Assembly: GCF_019656315.1 (NCBI RefSeq)
Contig: NZ_BPLU01000067.1
Location: forward strand, 345,847-409,846
Direction: 5' to 3'
Length of the DNA stretch: 64,000 nucleotides
DNA from: Flavobacterium sp. UMI-01
GTDB taxonomy: Bacteria; Bacteroidota; Bacteroidia; Flavobacteriales; Flavobacteriaceae
Shown here: piece after piece, positions 15,733-24,456 of the stretch
Layout of the letters: each line of letters begins with the position of its first letter
Position numbering within the stretch: position 1 is the stretch's first letter
Position numbers and translations under genes: made by a program
The notes under the pieces: model-generated
Seen by the model: the letters and a program-made list of their open reading frames with translations, nothing else
Databases searched by the model: none
What the model was told of the DNA's origin: nothing

Positions 15733-16152
15733 ATGAAAAAAAACACACAACCAGCAGGAAATTTGAACGCCATTTTCGCAAATAGAATTGCAAAGGAGGC
15801 AGAAAAAGCAAAACCAACAGCAGATACTTCAGACGCTAAAGCGGCATTTATTGCCCGATTTGGTCAAGAGCAGTTGGATAAATGGAAACAAGAACACGGC
15901 GGACGTGAATTAGTGTGCTTAAAAGTCGATAATGATATGGCGGTTTTGAGACCACCTACAGCCGATGACTTAGGTGATTATATGACGGCCATTGGAACGA
16001 ACGGAATGAGCAAAGCCGTTGCCTTTATCATGCAACAATTATGGCTTGAAGGCGATCATCCATTGGTTGAAGACGAAGACAAGTTTATCGCGGTATTCCT
16101 TCAAATAAACAACATCTTGGAGGGGAAAAAAGCAGATTACTTTCGCTTTTAG
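15733..16152 (+). CDS. Tail assembly chaperone, short form
   Basis: The 139-residue zero-frame product lies between the tail tube and the tape measure, the universal place of the tail assembly chaperone. It has an N-terminal Lys/Ala-rich region, a central DNDMAVLRPPTADDLGDYMTAIG motif, and a C-terminal helix HPLVEDEDKFIAVFLQINNILEGKKADYF. A slippery G4A6 run (16122-16131) lies just before its stop. A second frame without any usable start follows, so a longer form is expected. Confidence 0.75.
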   Translation: MKKNTQPAGNLNAIFANRIAKEAEKAKPTADTSDAKAAFIARFGQEQLDKWKQEHGGRELVCLKVDNDMAVLRPPTADDLGDYMTAIGTNGMSKAVAFIMQQLWLEGDHPLVEDEDKFIAVFLQINNILEGKKADYFRF

Positions 16153-16318
16153 TGAAAAAGGAATCAAGGATTGCCAAGAACAAAAAGCAGGCATTGATTA
16201 TTTAATTGTTTTCGGTTCCATGAAGTTTGGGGCTAATGCCTTAAAAGAATGGGGTGACGAACTCTTTTTCTATCGTACCGGAATAGCTTTAGAATTAGCC
16301 AAAAAAGAACAAAACTAA
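15733..16318 (+). CDS. Tail assembly chaperone, frameshifted long form
   Basis: A second frame, +1 relative to the short form (equivalent to -2), is open from just after a TAA at 16106-16108 to the TAA at 16316-16318. It encodes FSEKGIKDCQEQKAG, then DYLIVFGSMKFGANALKEWGDELFF and so on. It has no start before its overlap with the short form. The overlap holds GGGG followed by AAAAAA. Phage Mu is known to use a -2 frameshift in the same gene pair. A shift here would give about 195 residues. The extension ends one base before the tape measure ATG. The direction of the slip (-2 or +1) cannot be decided from sequence. Confidence 0.7.
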
Positions 16319-16319
16319 A

Positions 16320-18020
16320 ATGAATAATACGATTGAGTTTGTTTTACGAATGAAAGACATGATGAGTTCGAATATCACGAGAGTGGCTTCGAGCTCACAA
16401 TCTGCATTTGGTAGAATGAGCCAACAGGCTGATAGAATGACGGGACGAAACCGCATTTTATCTATGAGTTTTAGTGAAATTCAAAATCGCATACGAGAGG
16501 TTGAAAACACGATTAGCCGTAGTACGATACCGAGCCAAATATCGGCCGCACGTCGAGAACTAGCCATGCTACAAAGACAAGCATCGAATCATGCGGGTAA
16601 TGTTGGTGGAGGCTCTGGTTCAAATGGCATAGGTATAGGTGGTGTGGCTATCGGTTCTATGATTGGAGGTTTAGCGTTACGAGGTGTTACGTTGGCGGCA
16701 GGAGCTGTTACAGCAGGTGTGGGTGCAATGATTAGTAGGAGCATGCAAAAAGAGCAAGCCATTACAGGATTGACCACTTTCTTAGGAAAACAAGGAGCTA
16801 CTGAAGCATACATGAACATCCGAAAAGATGCCGATGTGACGCCATTTGACACCGCATCACTCTTGGCTGTCAATAGAGCGTTAATTTCTACAAATCTTGG
16901 AGCAAAAGAAGCTCGTAAAGATACAATGAATTTAGCCAATGCTATTGCGGCAGTAGGCGGTGGTAACGATGAGTTACAACGAATGGCTTTCAATATGCAA
17001 CAAATACGAAACCAAGGAAAAGCCACTGGTGTCGATATTAAGCAGTTTGCAATTGCTGGTATTAATATCTACGAAATGTTATCCAGATCTACAGGCAAGA
17101 GTATTGCTCAAGTCAAAGAGATGGAGGTGACTTACGAACAACTTTCAAAGTCTATGGCTATGGCCAACGCTAAAGGGGGTATTTATGAAGGGGCACTTGA
17201 TGCGCAAAGCAAAACTAAAGCGGGTAAATGGTCAACAGTAAAAGATTTAGCGGGGAATGCTTTATCTGATATTGGTGACGCGTTTTCGCCCGTTATCATT
17301 AAGGTGTTGGATTTGGGTATCAAATTCGCAAATAGTGTAAGTTCTGGACTTGCTCAAGCACAACCTTATATCGATGCTTTTTCTAACCGCATTGGTAATG
17401 GAGTTGATTACATTATGGCTATTGTCAATGGTACAAGTGAGTGGCAGGGTTGGATAGAACGAGTAAATGAGGTGTTTTCAGGTATTTGGGCGCTAGTTGT
17501 TCAAATGGGTGGTAAAATTTGGCATCTAGTAGGTTCCATGATTGCATTCATTCAAAAAAGCGAAATTTTAAAAGATATATTCTCTTTTATTGGTGGGATT
17601 TTAACCTTTTATTTCACGCTGTTTAGTAGTGTTGTTGATTTGGTTTCTTGGGCGTGGGACAATGTATTTAGGCCAATACTTGAAGCTTTAGATAAAGCTT
17701 ATAAGTGGATTAAAGGAACAAAAGATATTGAGGTAAAATCAACCAAAACACTCATTACACCTAAGCCTAAGAATGATGACCCTAAGAATTCACCTTTAGG
17801 AGCTGGTGGAGCCATGATGGCAACCAACAACGCATCAGGCAAAGCGGCGGGAGAAACTGTAGCGGGTGCGGGCCCTAAAGTGGTGAATATTCATGTAGGT
17901 AAGTTTTTTGACAATATTCAATTCACGACCATGAATGGTAAAGAATCGGCTCAGGAGCTAGAAAACATTGTCATGGAGACCTTGGCTAGGGTATTGTATA
18001 ACGGTTCAAAATTAGTTTAA
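16320..18020 (+). CDS. Tail tape measure protein
   Basis: A 566-residue protein of the TP901-type tape measure family. It has an N-terminal coiled region, a Gly-rich hydrophobic stretch (about 101-140), and the conserved block around 150-260 (MQKEQAITGLTTFLG, then TPFDTASLLAVNRALI and RNQGKATGVDIKQFAIAGINIYEML). Two or three hydrophobic segments lie between about 385 and 450. It sets tail length and forms the DNA channel on injection. It is short for a myovirus tape measure, predicting a short tail. The gene follows the chaperone frames directly. Confidence 0.9.
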   Translation: MNNTIEFVLRMKDMMSSNITRVASSSQSAFGRMSQQADRMTGRNRILSMSFSEIQNRIREVENTISRSTIPSQISAARRELAMLQRQASNHAGNVGGGSGSNGIGIGGVAIGSMIGGLALRGVTLAAGAVTAGVGAMISRSMQKEQAITGLTTFLGKQGATEAYMNIRKDADVTPFDTASLLAVNRALISTNLGAKEARKDTMNLANAIAAVGGGNDELQRMAFNMQQIRNQGKATGVDIKQFAIAGINIYEMLSRSTGKSIAQVKEMEVTYEQLSKSMAMANAKGGIYEGALDAQSKTKAGKWSTVKDLAGNALSDIGDAFSPVIIKVLDLGIKFANSVSSGLAQAQPYIDAFSNRIGNGVDYIMAIVNGTSEWQGWIERVNEVFSGIWALVVQMGGKIWHLVGSMIAFIQKSEILKDIFSFIGGILTFYFTLFSSVVDLVSWAWDNVFRPILEALDKAYKWIKGTKDIEVKSTKTLITPKPKNDDPKNSPLGAGGAMMATNNASGKAAGETVAGAGPKVVNIHVGKFFDNIQFTTMNGKESAQELENIVMETLARVLYNGSKLV

Positions 18021-18021
18021 C

Positions 18022-18639
18022 ATGAGTACAAATACTGTTTTTGACTTATTAAAATTATACAAGACTTATTTTAATAATCAGCCTTATTTTGTTACGAATG
18101 ACGAAAATAAGCCCTTGACTCAGGAGCCAGGTTATTCGGTTACAATGGAAAATCCGAGACCAAAAGGGTCTATTGATTATTCGAGCAAGAACATTGCTTT
18201 TAATAAAATAGGTGCTTACGGCCAAGATATTTGGTTTCCTATCGAATTATGGAAACAAGGCAAAAAGCTTATTGAAATTGAAGCTTGTACCGTTGGTGTC
18301 AATATGATGAAAGAAATCATACGCACACCAGTAAGCGAGCGAAAAGGAAAGGTGAAAGAATGCTTTGCTATTGATGACTACCGCTTCACGATTAAAGGAT
18401 TTTTGATTGGTAAAAATAGAATAGTTCCAGAGGATCAAATATTACAATTAAAAGACTGGTTTGAAACAACTGAGCCTATCGAGTTGCATGGTGGTTATCC
18501 TGAAATATTCCTGGACGAAAGTTGTCGAGTGGCGGTAAGTGCTTTAGACTTTCCAGAGGTGCAAGGAAAAGCAGTTTGGATTCGTCCCTTTTCGATGATT
18601 GTTGAAACTGATTATATACAAGATTTAATTATACCATAG
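18022..18639 (+). CDS. DUF6046-like baseplate-associated protein
   Basis: A 205-residue protein between the tape measure and the gpD-like hub gene, a place usually taken by a tail/baseplate protein related to DUF6046 in Bacteroidota Mu-like phages. It contains WFPIELWKQGKKLIEIEACTVGV around 73-95, PVSERKGKVKECFAIDDYRFTIKGFLIG around 104-131, and a LDFPEVQGKAVWIRPF block. LysM-containing proteins in other myoviruses occupy this place and connect the tail tip, but no LysM is evident here. Confidence 0.6.
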   Translation: MSTNTVFDLLKLYKTYFNNQPYFVTNDENKPLTQEPGYSVTMENPRPKGSIDYSSKNIAFNKIGAYGQDIWFPIELWKQGKKLIEIEACTVGVNMMKEIIRTPVSERKGKVKECFAIDDYRFTIKGFLIGKNRIVPEDQILQLKDWFETTEPIELHGGYPEIFLDESCRVAVSALDFPEVQGKAVWIRPFSMIVETDYIQDLIIP

Positions 18640-19629
18640 ATGTTTTACTTAACGAGCGATATTACTATAGGCGACTACAAGAAGGTAAAACCTTCCAGAG
18701 TAACATGGCGAACGGATGTAAACAGTTTTACAGACACCTGTACTATTGAGTTGCCAAGGATCACTTACTTGAAAACAATTAAAACCGTGACTGAAGATAA
18801 GCAAGAACCAAACGAACGCAAGGAGTATGTTTTTAAGGAAAATGATAAAATAAGCATTCTGTTAGGTTATGACGGTAACAATGTAAAACGTTTTGAAGGT
18901 TTTATTAAGCGTGTCAATATGGGGATTCCTGTAAAGATAGAATGCGAAGGTTATAGTTATTTATTGTATGACGTCATATTTAATAAAAGCTATGCGAGTG
19001 TTACAGTTAAGCAATTATTAACTGATTTATGCGCAGGAACTGAAATTGTACTTTCGACTGATATGCCAAACATTCCATTGTCGAATGTTCGTTTTAAAAA
19101 TGCAACTGGTATTCAGGTTTTAGAATGGTTGAAAAAAGAATGTCACTTAGCGGTGTACTTCAATTTTAACGAGCTGTATGTTGGAACACAGTTTGGTAAA
19201 AAAGGAAAAACTATTAAGCTTCGACTGGGTTGGAACACAGTTAAAGACGATGATTTTAAGAAAAGAATTGTTGATAAGAATGTTCGAATAGTGATCCAGG
19301 AGAAAGATGGAAAAGGTGAAGTAAAACGCACGAAATCTGACGCTGAAAAATACAGTACCGAAAAAGCATTGAAAATAAAGGCGGGAATTCCTGCCGATTT
19401 ATTAAAACAAATAGCTAACCGCTTGCAGACTAAAAGCAACTATAACGGTTATGAGGGAAGTATAACCGCTTTCTTAGAACCAGCTGTCAAAAAAGGCGAT
19501 GTTGCAGAAATTGATGGGTTTAAATATCCTGAAAAGTCAGGTAGTTTTTTTATTGAGAGTATAGACGGGGAATTTGGAACTCGTGGTGGTAGGCAAAAAA
19601 TACAATTAGGATTTATAACAAGTAACTAA
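18640..19629 (+). CDS. Baseplate hub protein (late control gpD / Mu gp44-like)
   Basis: A 329-residue protein in the position of the trimeric hub that carries the tail spike. Internal features are FTDTCTIELPRITYLKT, the KISILLGYDGNNVKRFEGFIKRV block (about 67-89) typical of the gpD N-terminal barrel, and IPVKIECEGYSYLLYDV. TGIQVLEWLKKECHLAVYFNFNELYVG, near 150-180, is the second domain. The gene abuts its neighbours, and the spike gene follows after one base. Confidence 0.75.
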   Translation: MFYLTSDITIGDYKKVKPSRVTWRTDVNSFTDTCTIELPRITYLKTIKTVTEDKQEPNERKEYVFKENDKISILLGYDGNNVKRFEGFIKRVNMGIPVKIECEGYSYLLYDVIFNKSYASVTVKQLLTDLCAGTEIVLSTDMPNIPLSNVRFKNATGIQVLEWLKKECHLAVYFNFNELYVGTQFGKKGKTIKLRLGWNTVKDDDFKKRIVDKNVRIVIQEKDGKGEVKRTKSDAEKYSTEKALKIKAGIPADLLKQIANRLQTKSNYNGYEGSITAFLEPAVKKGDVAEIDGFKYPEKSGSFFIESIDGEFGTRGGRQKIQLGFITSN

Positions 19630-19630
19630 G

Positions 19631-20140
19631 ATGGCAACTCCTGAACAAATAAGAGAAAAGTTGAAAGAGATGGCTAAAAATGATGGTCCCGCTGTGAGCA
19701 ACATTGCAAAAGTGAAATCAGTTGATGAAACCAAAGCGACTTGTGTACTGGTTGATGAAGATGGTCAGGAGTTTTTTGATGTTCGTCTTCGTCCGGTTCT
19801 TTCGGATAAAAAGAGTTTTATCCTGGTACCGAAAGTTGGAAGCTATGTTTTGGCCGTTCGGGTGGAAGATGATGAGGACTGGATGGTGATTGCTGGTGAC
19901 GAAATTGAAAAGGTTGGGTATTATGTAGGTGACTGCATTCTCGAAATAGATGCAACGGGTTTCCTTTTGCAAAAGGAAAACGAAACGCTCAAGAAGATCA
20001 TGGTTGATTTGTTAGCAGCTATTAAGGCAATGAGTTTTACGCTTACAACACCCGATACTATTACAGGAACAACTACAGCAATGGTCAACTTGGTTCAATT
20101 TGAAGCATTGGAGCAAAGAGTGAATCAGTTTTTAAATTAG
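19631..20140 (+). CDS. Baseplate spike / assembly protein V-like
   Basis: A 169-residue protein with an OB-fold-like core: AKVKSVDETKATCVLVDEDGQEFFDVRLRPVL (about 27-58), then VPKVGSYVLAVRVEDDEDWMVI. This is the pattern of small baseplate V/spike proteins that tip the tail tube in Bacteroidota phages. The C-terminal helix (ALEQRVNQF) may trimerise. It lies between the hub and the gp25-like gene, as in other contractile tails. Confidence 0.7.
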   Translation: MATPEQIREKLKEMAKNDGPAVSNIAKVKSVDETKATCVLVDEDGQEFFDVRLRPVLSDKKSFILVPKVGSYVLAVRVEDDEDWMVIAGDEIEKVGYYVGDCILEIDATGFLLQKENETLKKIMVDLLAAIKAMSFTLTTPDTITGTTTAMVNLVQFEALEQRVNQFLN

Positions 20141-20157
20141 GTTTAAAACGAGTTTAA

Positions 20158-20442
20158 ATGGGAGATTTATTATTAGATGATAATTTGGATTTGAAAATTG
20201 AGAATGGCGATTTTGTCGTTGGTGAAAGTACAGCTCAGCATCAAAAGTTATTGATTTTAGCAGATAAAACCGAATTTAAAGAGGTGCCAATGCGTGGCGT
20301 GGGTGCAAGACGTTTCCTTGAAGATAGCGACCCTAGTAATTTGGCACGAGAGATAAGAACTGAGTTTACCACTGACGGCATGACCGTAAACAAAATACAA
20401 ATTGCAGATGACTTGACAATTCAGGTTGATGCTAATTATTAA
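20158..20442 (+). CDS. Baseplate wedge protein, gp25/gpW-like
   Basis: A 94-residue protein opening MGDLLLDDNLDLKIENGDFVVGES, the common start of Mu gp46 / GPW-gp25 wedge proteins (phage-encoded 'D-L-d..Gd..'). EVPMRGVGARRFLEDS and a C-terminal FTTDGMTVNKIQIADDLTIQV follow. In contractile tails this protein links the baseplate wedge to the sheath. It lies immediately before the small 20446 gene and the gpJ-like gene. Confidence 0.75.
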   Translation: MGDLLLDDNLDLKIENGDFVVGESTAQHQKLLILADKTEFKEVPMRGVGARRFLEDSDPSNLAREIRTEFTTDGMTVNKIQIADDLTIQVDANY

Positions 20443-20445
20443 GCA

Positions 20446-20745
20446 ATGAAAGTAACAGCATTAATATTACAATCTTGGTTTGATATCGCCATTCGATACA
20501 CAGGAAGCGCAACAAATGCTTTTGCTATTGCTTTTGACAATGGCTTTTCGGTTACGGATGATATCGCACCAGGACAAACTATTTTGATTAAGGATAGCAT
20601 TCCCATTTCAAATAAAGAAGTATCCTTTTTCACCTCAAAAGAAATCATTCCCGCTACTGGAATAAATAGTATTGATTTAGAAATTATTAGCCCGCCTCTA
20701 GGAATAGGCGAAATGAGAATAGGTTCAACTTTTATAGTACGATAG
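20446..20745 (+). CDS. Small hypothetical baseplate-region protein
   Basis: A 99-residue beta-rich protein between the gp25-like and J-like wedge genes, separated from each by a few bases. It starts MKVTALILQSWFDIAIRYTG, with alternating hydrophobic residues in SVTDDIAPGQTILIKDSIPIS. I do not recognise a family. Its conserved location in the wedge gene block suggests a structural role in the baseplate, which is inference. Confidence 0.6.
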   Translation: MKVTALILQSWFDIAIRYTGSATNAFAIAFDNGFSVTDDIAPGQTILIKDSIPISNKEVSFFTSKEIIPATGINSIDLEIISPPLGIGEMRIGSTFIVR

Positions 20746-20747
20746 TA

Positions 20748-21581
20748 ATGGCAAGAACGATACAGGCGATACAAAATGAAATTTTTAGCAATATTACGGC
20801 AGATGAAAATTTGGCGGGGTTAACAACTACGAGCAAAACGGCTATATATCGTTTATTCGTTTTCATTGTTTCATTCTCAATATGGGTTTTAGAAAACTTA
20901 TATGATACGCATAAAAACGAAGTAAACGACATTATTGAGGCAAAAATGCCGCACCGCCCGAGTTGGTACCGTACAAAGGCTTTAGCGTTTCAATATGGTT
21001 TTGATTTAATCCAGGACACGGACAAATACGACAATACTGGGTTTACAGATGAAGAAATTGAAGCTTCAAAAGTGATTAAATATTCGGCTGTTACAAAATC
21101 AGGAGGGCAATTGTATGTAAAGATTGCCACTGAAATTGATGGCGTTCTGACTCCCATTGAACCCGAGGTAAAAAATGCTTTTGTAGCGTATATGGATGAA
21201 ATTGCGGATTGTGGCGTGAAGTATTTAGTGGTGAATCATCTTCCCGATATTTTGTTATTAAACATTCAAATTTATCGTGATCCTTTGGTTTTAGATGAAA
21301 ATGGAATGAGTATTCTAAATGGTAACTATCCTGTAGAGGATGCCATTAGCGAATACATGAAGGAACTGCCATTCAACGGTGAGCTTGTTTTGGCTCATTT
21401 GGTTGATAAACTTCAAAAAGTAGAAGGAGTTACTATTCCGCATATTATTAATGCTGAATCGCAGGCTATAGATATCAACACAAATGAGTATCTCGATGCC
21501 GAACCAATTAATGTGAAAACAGTACCCGTAAGTGGCTATTTTACTATTCCAAATTTTGACAATATAAGTTATGTGGCATAA
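20748..21581 (+). CDS. Baseplate J-like protein (Mu gp47-like)
   Basis: The 277-residue protein starts MARTIQAIQNEIFSNI, a helix typical of gpJ-type wedge proteins. It continues with an IWVLENLYDTHKNEVNDIIEAKMPHRPSWYR segment around 43-73 that is characteristic of the Bacteroidota version. The C-terminal half has beta strands around SGYFTIPNFDNISYV. It overlaps the next gene by eleven bases. It forms the wedge arms that attach tail fibres. Confidence 0.75.
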   Translation: MARTIQAIQNEIFSNITADENLAGLTTTSKTAIYRLFVFIVSFSIWVLENLYDTHKNEVNDIIEAKMPHRPSWYRTKALAFQYGFDLIQDTDKYDNTGFTDEEIEASKVIKYSAVTKSGGQLYVKIATEIDGVLTPIEPEVKNAFVAYMDEIADCGVKYLVVNHLPDILLLNIQIYRDPLVLDENGMSILNGNYPVEDAISEYMKELPFNGELVLAHLVDKLQKVEGVTIPHIINAESQAIDINTNEYLDAEPINVKTVPVSGYFTIPNFDNISYVA

Positions 21582-22035
21582 AGTAGATTATGATAAACTC
21601 GTTTTGCTGCTTTTGCCTACGTTCATGAGGCAGTCTAAACTCTTTGGGTATTTGAAAGCATTGGTTTCACCAATTGCGAGTTTGCATTATCAATGGTCAA
21701 GGCTGAGAGATGATAATCTAAAAAAGTTAAGCTACAATTCTCAAAAGTGTTATTTAAGAGGGGCTTTAAACGACAGGTACGACACGAATTTAAGGCGTAT
21801 TTCAATTGAAACTACGGGTAATAAAGCTCAGGATTATATTTATACACCCGCAGAAAATTTACCCGTGTTTTTAGGCACAATGTGGATTGAACCCGAGTTT
21901 AACTATGTGGGAACTACAGTAGATTTTTTGGTCTATGTTCCCGCAGATGTAATGAACACAAAACTAAATGAAATCATGGCCACACTAGAATTTTATGTGT
22001 TGGCGGGCAAAAAATATCAAATCATTTCAACATGA
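21571..22035 (+). CDS. Tail protein, Mu gp48-like
   Basis: A 154-residue protein overlapping the J-like gene at its start and the collar-domain gene at its end (ATGA). It begins MWHKVDYDKLVLLLLPTFMR. Its LKALVSPIASLHYQWSRLRDDNLKKLSYNSQKCYLRGALNDRYD portion resembles the small wedge protein that follows gpJ in Bacteroidota phages. In Mu the gene at this position is gp48, which joins fibres to the wedge. The assignment is largely positional. Confidence 0.6.
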   Translation: MWHKVDYDKLVLLLLPTFMRQSKLFGYLKALVSPIASLHYQWSRLRDDNLKKLSYNSQKCYLRGALNDRYDTNLRRISIETTGNKAQDYIYTPAENLPVFLGTMWIEPEFNYVGTTVDFLVYVPADVMNTKLNEIMATLEFYVLAGKKYQIIST

Positions 22036-22874
22036 ATAAATTAGACGTAAATCAAGTAGGCGGCTTTCCTATGACAACCCGTATTTTGGACGAAATCCAA
22101 AAAGCCCATACCGTTTTTAATGGTCTTGGATCAGTAGCTGGTAACATGACTATTCTATCAGGCTGTAATGTAGCCGGTACCACAGTGAGTGACGGTGTGG
22201 TTTACGTGAATGGTGAAGTATTCGAATTCAGAGGCGGAAGTACACAAACCAAAGTAATCATTAAAGAAGATACTGAGGCACTAGTTTTTGAAAATAACGA
22301 ATCCAAAACAGTTATTAGAACCCGTTATGTAACCTTTGGTACTGGTGTAGGCGCTATGAATTGGGCAGATTTTAAACGCCCCATTGAGACGAAAGCAATT
22401 CCAACGGATATTGTTACACGTCTTGAAACACTAGAAAAGAAAAACGCCGTGTTCCAAGCTGGAGGCGGTATGGTGCTATGGAACAAACCCGCTGCCGATA
22501 TTCCTACGGGTTGGGCTGAGGTGGTGGACTGGCGTGGACGTATGCCTGTGGGGTTTGATGCTACTCAAACGGAATTTAATCTTATGGGTAAACCAGGAGG
22601 AGCTAAAAATAAAACGTTTTCCATTGCTGAACTGCCACAACACGATCACTTTATGTTTTCTAATGATACAGTAGATGCGGGAGTCGCAATTACAGCATCA
22701 AATTCGCCTGTAAAAGAGGGATATAATGCTGGTGGAGATGGAAACCAAAATTATCGAATTAGAAGTTCTAACAATACGCCCACTGTTGGTAAAACAAGCC
22801 AAAAAGGTAGTGGGCAAGAATTCTCCTTACTTAATCCATACAGAGTAGTGATGTTTATCGAATATGTAGGTTAG
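22032..22874 (+). CDS. Tail fibre/collar-domain protein
   Basis: A 280-residue protein. The N-terminal part has beta-rich repeats (GNMTILSGCNVAGTTVSDGVVYVNGEVFEF). From residue about 150 there is a phage tail collar domain: GGGMVLWNKPAADIPTGWAEVVDWRGRMPVGFD, LPQHDHFMF (His-x-His, potential metal site at the fibre tip), and the closing SLLNPYRVVMFIEYVG. Such proteins form short fibres or tips in receptor recognition. It precedes the longer fibre gene. Confidence 0.8.
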   Translation: MNKLDVNQVGGFPMTTRILDEIQKAHTVFNGLGSVAGNMTILSGCNVAGTTVSDGVVYVNGEVFEFRGGSTQTKVIIKEDTEALVFENNESKTVIRTRYVTFGTGVGAMNWADFKRPIETKAIPTDIVTRLETLEKKNAVFQAGGGMVLWNKPAADIPTGWAEVVDWRGRMPVGFDATQTEFNLMGKPGGAKNKTFSIAELPQHDHFMFSNDTVDAGVAITASNSPVKEGYNAGGDGNQNYRIRSSNNTPTVGKTSQKGSGQEFSLLNPYRVVMFIEYVG

Positions 22875-22887
22875 AAAAATAAATTAT

Positions 22888-24450
22888 ATGGCATTTAAAG
22901 ATACAGTTAAAGAGTGGTTTAAAACGGGTTTAAAACCTACTCAGGCACAGTTTTATAGTAAATTCGATTTTCTACGCTGGAGAGACGAAAAAATACCTAT
23001 TTCGGATATTGAGGAAATTGAAGGCATTCTAAACGAAAAAGCAGATGCTGAAGCGTTTAATAATCACGTTAATGGGGTAGATGCGCATGAAGCGCTCTTT
23101 GACGCAAAGCAAAACGCTAATGAAAAAGGCGAAGCCAATGGTTATGTACCTCTTGATGAACTCACCAAGATAGCAGCTATCTATTTGAATATCGTAAATG
23201 ACTTGGTTACGGGTGGCTCTGATGCTTTGGCTAGTGCTGAGACGGTTAAAACGTTGAAAGCTCAAATCGATGCGATTAATGTATTGTTGACCTCAGACGA
23301 TGTGAACTTAGACACCGTTCAGGAGATTGTGGACGCCATTAAAGAGGTAGAGACTTCGCTTGAAACGATCTTGGTGAACGACCTGACCACGGGCGGAACT
23401 ACTAAGGCATTAACAGCTGAAATGGGGAAAACGTTGAAGGGGTTGATTGATGCGCTTACTGCGTTTGTAACAAACCATATGGCTGACCCTAACGCCCACT
23501 TGAGTTTGTTTAATGGCAAGGAAGATAAAACTCAAAAAGGAATTGCTAATGGTTACGCGCCATTGGACGCTACCGTCAAAATTGCAGCTCAATATTTAAA
23601 TATTGTAAACGATTTAGTTACGGGAGGTACTTCGTCATTGCTTTCTGCGGAACAGGGAAAGCAATTAAAAGGGTTGATAGATACCTTGGTTAAAGGAACC
23701 TATCCTAATAATACTTCTGCATTAAACGATGGATTAGTAGAGGGTGACCTGTATCATTTGCCTATTGAAAATGACGTTTATGTTTTGGCAGTTGTAAAAG
23801 GGGTAACGTCTCAAAATAGCGCTATGCAATTAACTTTTTCAAATATTGAAGATGCTGCGTGGCTAGCTGATGTCACGGATTATAATAATGTAAGTCAATG
23901 GAACTCTTATTTTAATAGTCAAGGCAGTTTAGAATTTGATACAGTGGAAGTATTAGGAAATACAGCTGTTTTTACAGTATCATTAGTACCAGTAGATTCA
24001 TATATATATCTGTATAACTTATACTTAACAGGGCTTGAATTAACAGGTGATTTTGATAATAACATAGTAGGAATGTCTATTCAAGATAATGAATTTACAA
24101 CTTTTCCTGATACTATTTTTCCAGCTGGGCTAGTTGAACTTGACGCGGGAGGAAATGGAAATATTACGGAATTTGATCCTTCAAATCCATTTCCAAGTAG
24201 CTTGGAATCATTAGGGTTAAATAGCCTATCACTGAGTGTGTTTAACCCTACTATACCTCTTCCTTCTACATTGTCCTATATTAATCTTCAGGGTAATGAT
24301 ATTACGACTTCTTCCTGGAATAATGACACGGCTTGGATAAATAATTTGGGAAATGGCGGATCCATTTATACGGCGGGAAACACTAACACAATTGCTGGGA
24401 CAAATTCAGAGTCATTACTATTGGCTAAAAGCTGGACTGTAAATACCTAA
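22888..24450 (+). CDS. Long tail fibre with C-terminal leucine-rich repeat region
   Basis: A 520-residue protein. The N-terminal 50 residues (MAFKDTVKEWFKTGLKPTQAQFY) attach to the tail. Three repeats follow whose core is NDLVTGGS/T..(L)..AE..K.LK..ID, at about 105, 163 and 240, typical of trimeric fibre shafts. From about residue 370 the sequence changes to leucine-rich repeat-like units (LYLTGLELTGDF, MSIQDNEFTTFPDTIF, GLNSLSLSVFNPTIPL, YINLQGNDIT), ending near the C-terminus. LRR domains are ligand-binding, so the tip probably recognises the host. The start is chosen at the ATG 13 bases after the previous stop. Confidence 0.75.
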   Translation: MAFKDTVKEWFKTGLKPTQAQFYSKFDFLRWRDEKIPISDIEEIEGILNEKADAEAFNNHVNGVDAHEALFDAKQNANEKGEANGYVPLDELTKIAAIYLNIVNDLVTGGSDALASAETVKTLKAQIDAINVLLTSDDVNLDTVQEIVDAIKEVETSLETILVNDLTTGGTTKALTAEMGKTLKGLIDALTAFVTNHMADPNAHLSLFNGKEDKTQKGIANGYAPLDATVKIAAQYLNIVNDLVTGGTSSLLSAEQGKQLKGLIDTLVKGTYPNNTSALNDGLVEGDLYHLPIENDVYVLAVVKGVTSQNSAMQLTFSNIEDAAWLADVTDYNNVSQWNSYFNSQGSLEFDTVEVLGNTAVFTVSLVPVDSYIYLYNLYLTGLELTGDFDNNIVGMSIQDNEFTTFPDTIFPAGLVELDAGGNGNITEFDPSNPFPSSLESLGLNSLSLSVFNPTIPLPSTLSYINLQGNDITTSSWNNDTAWINNLGNGGSIYTAGNTNTIAGTNSESLLLAKSWTVNT

Positions 24451-24456
24451 AAGTAA

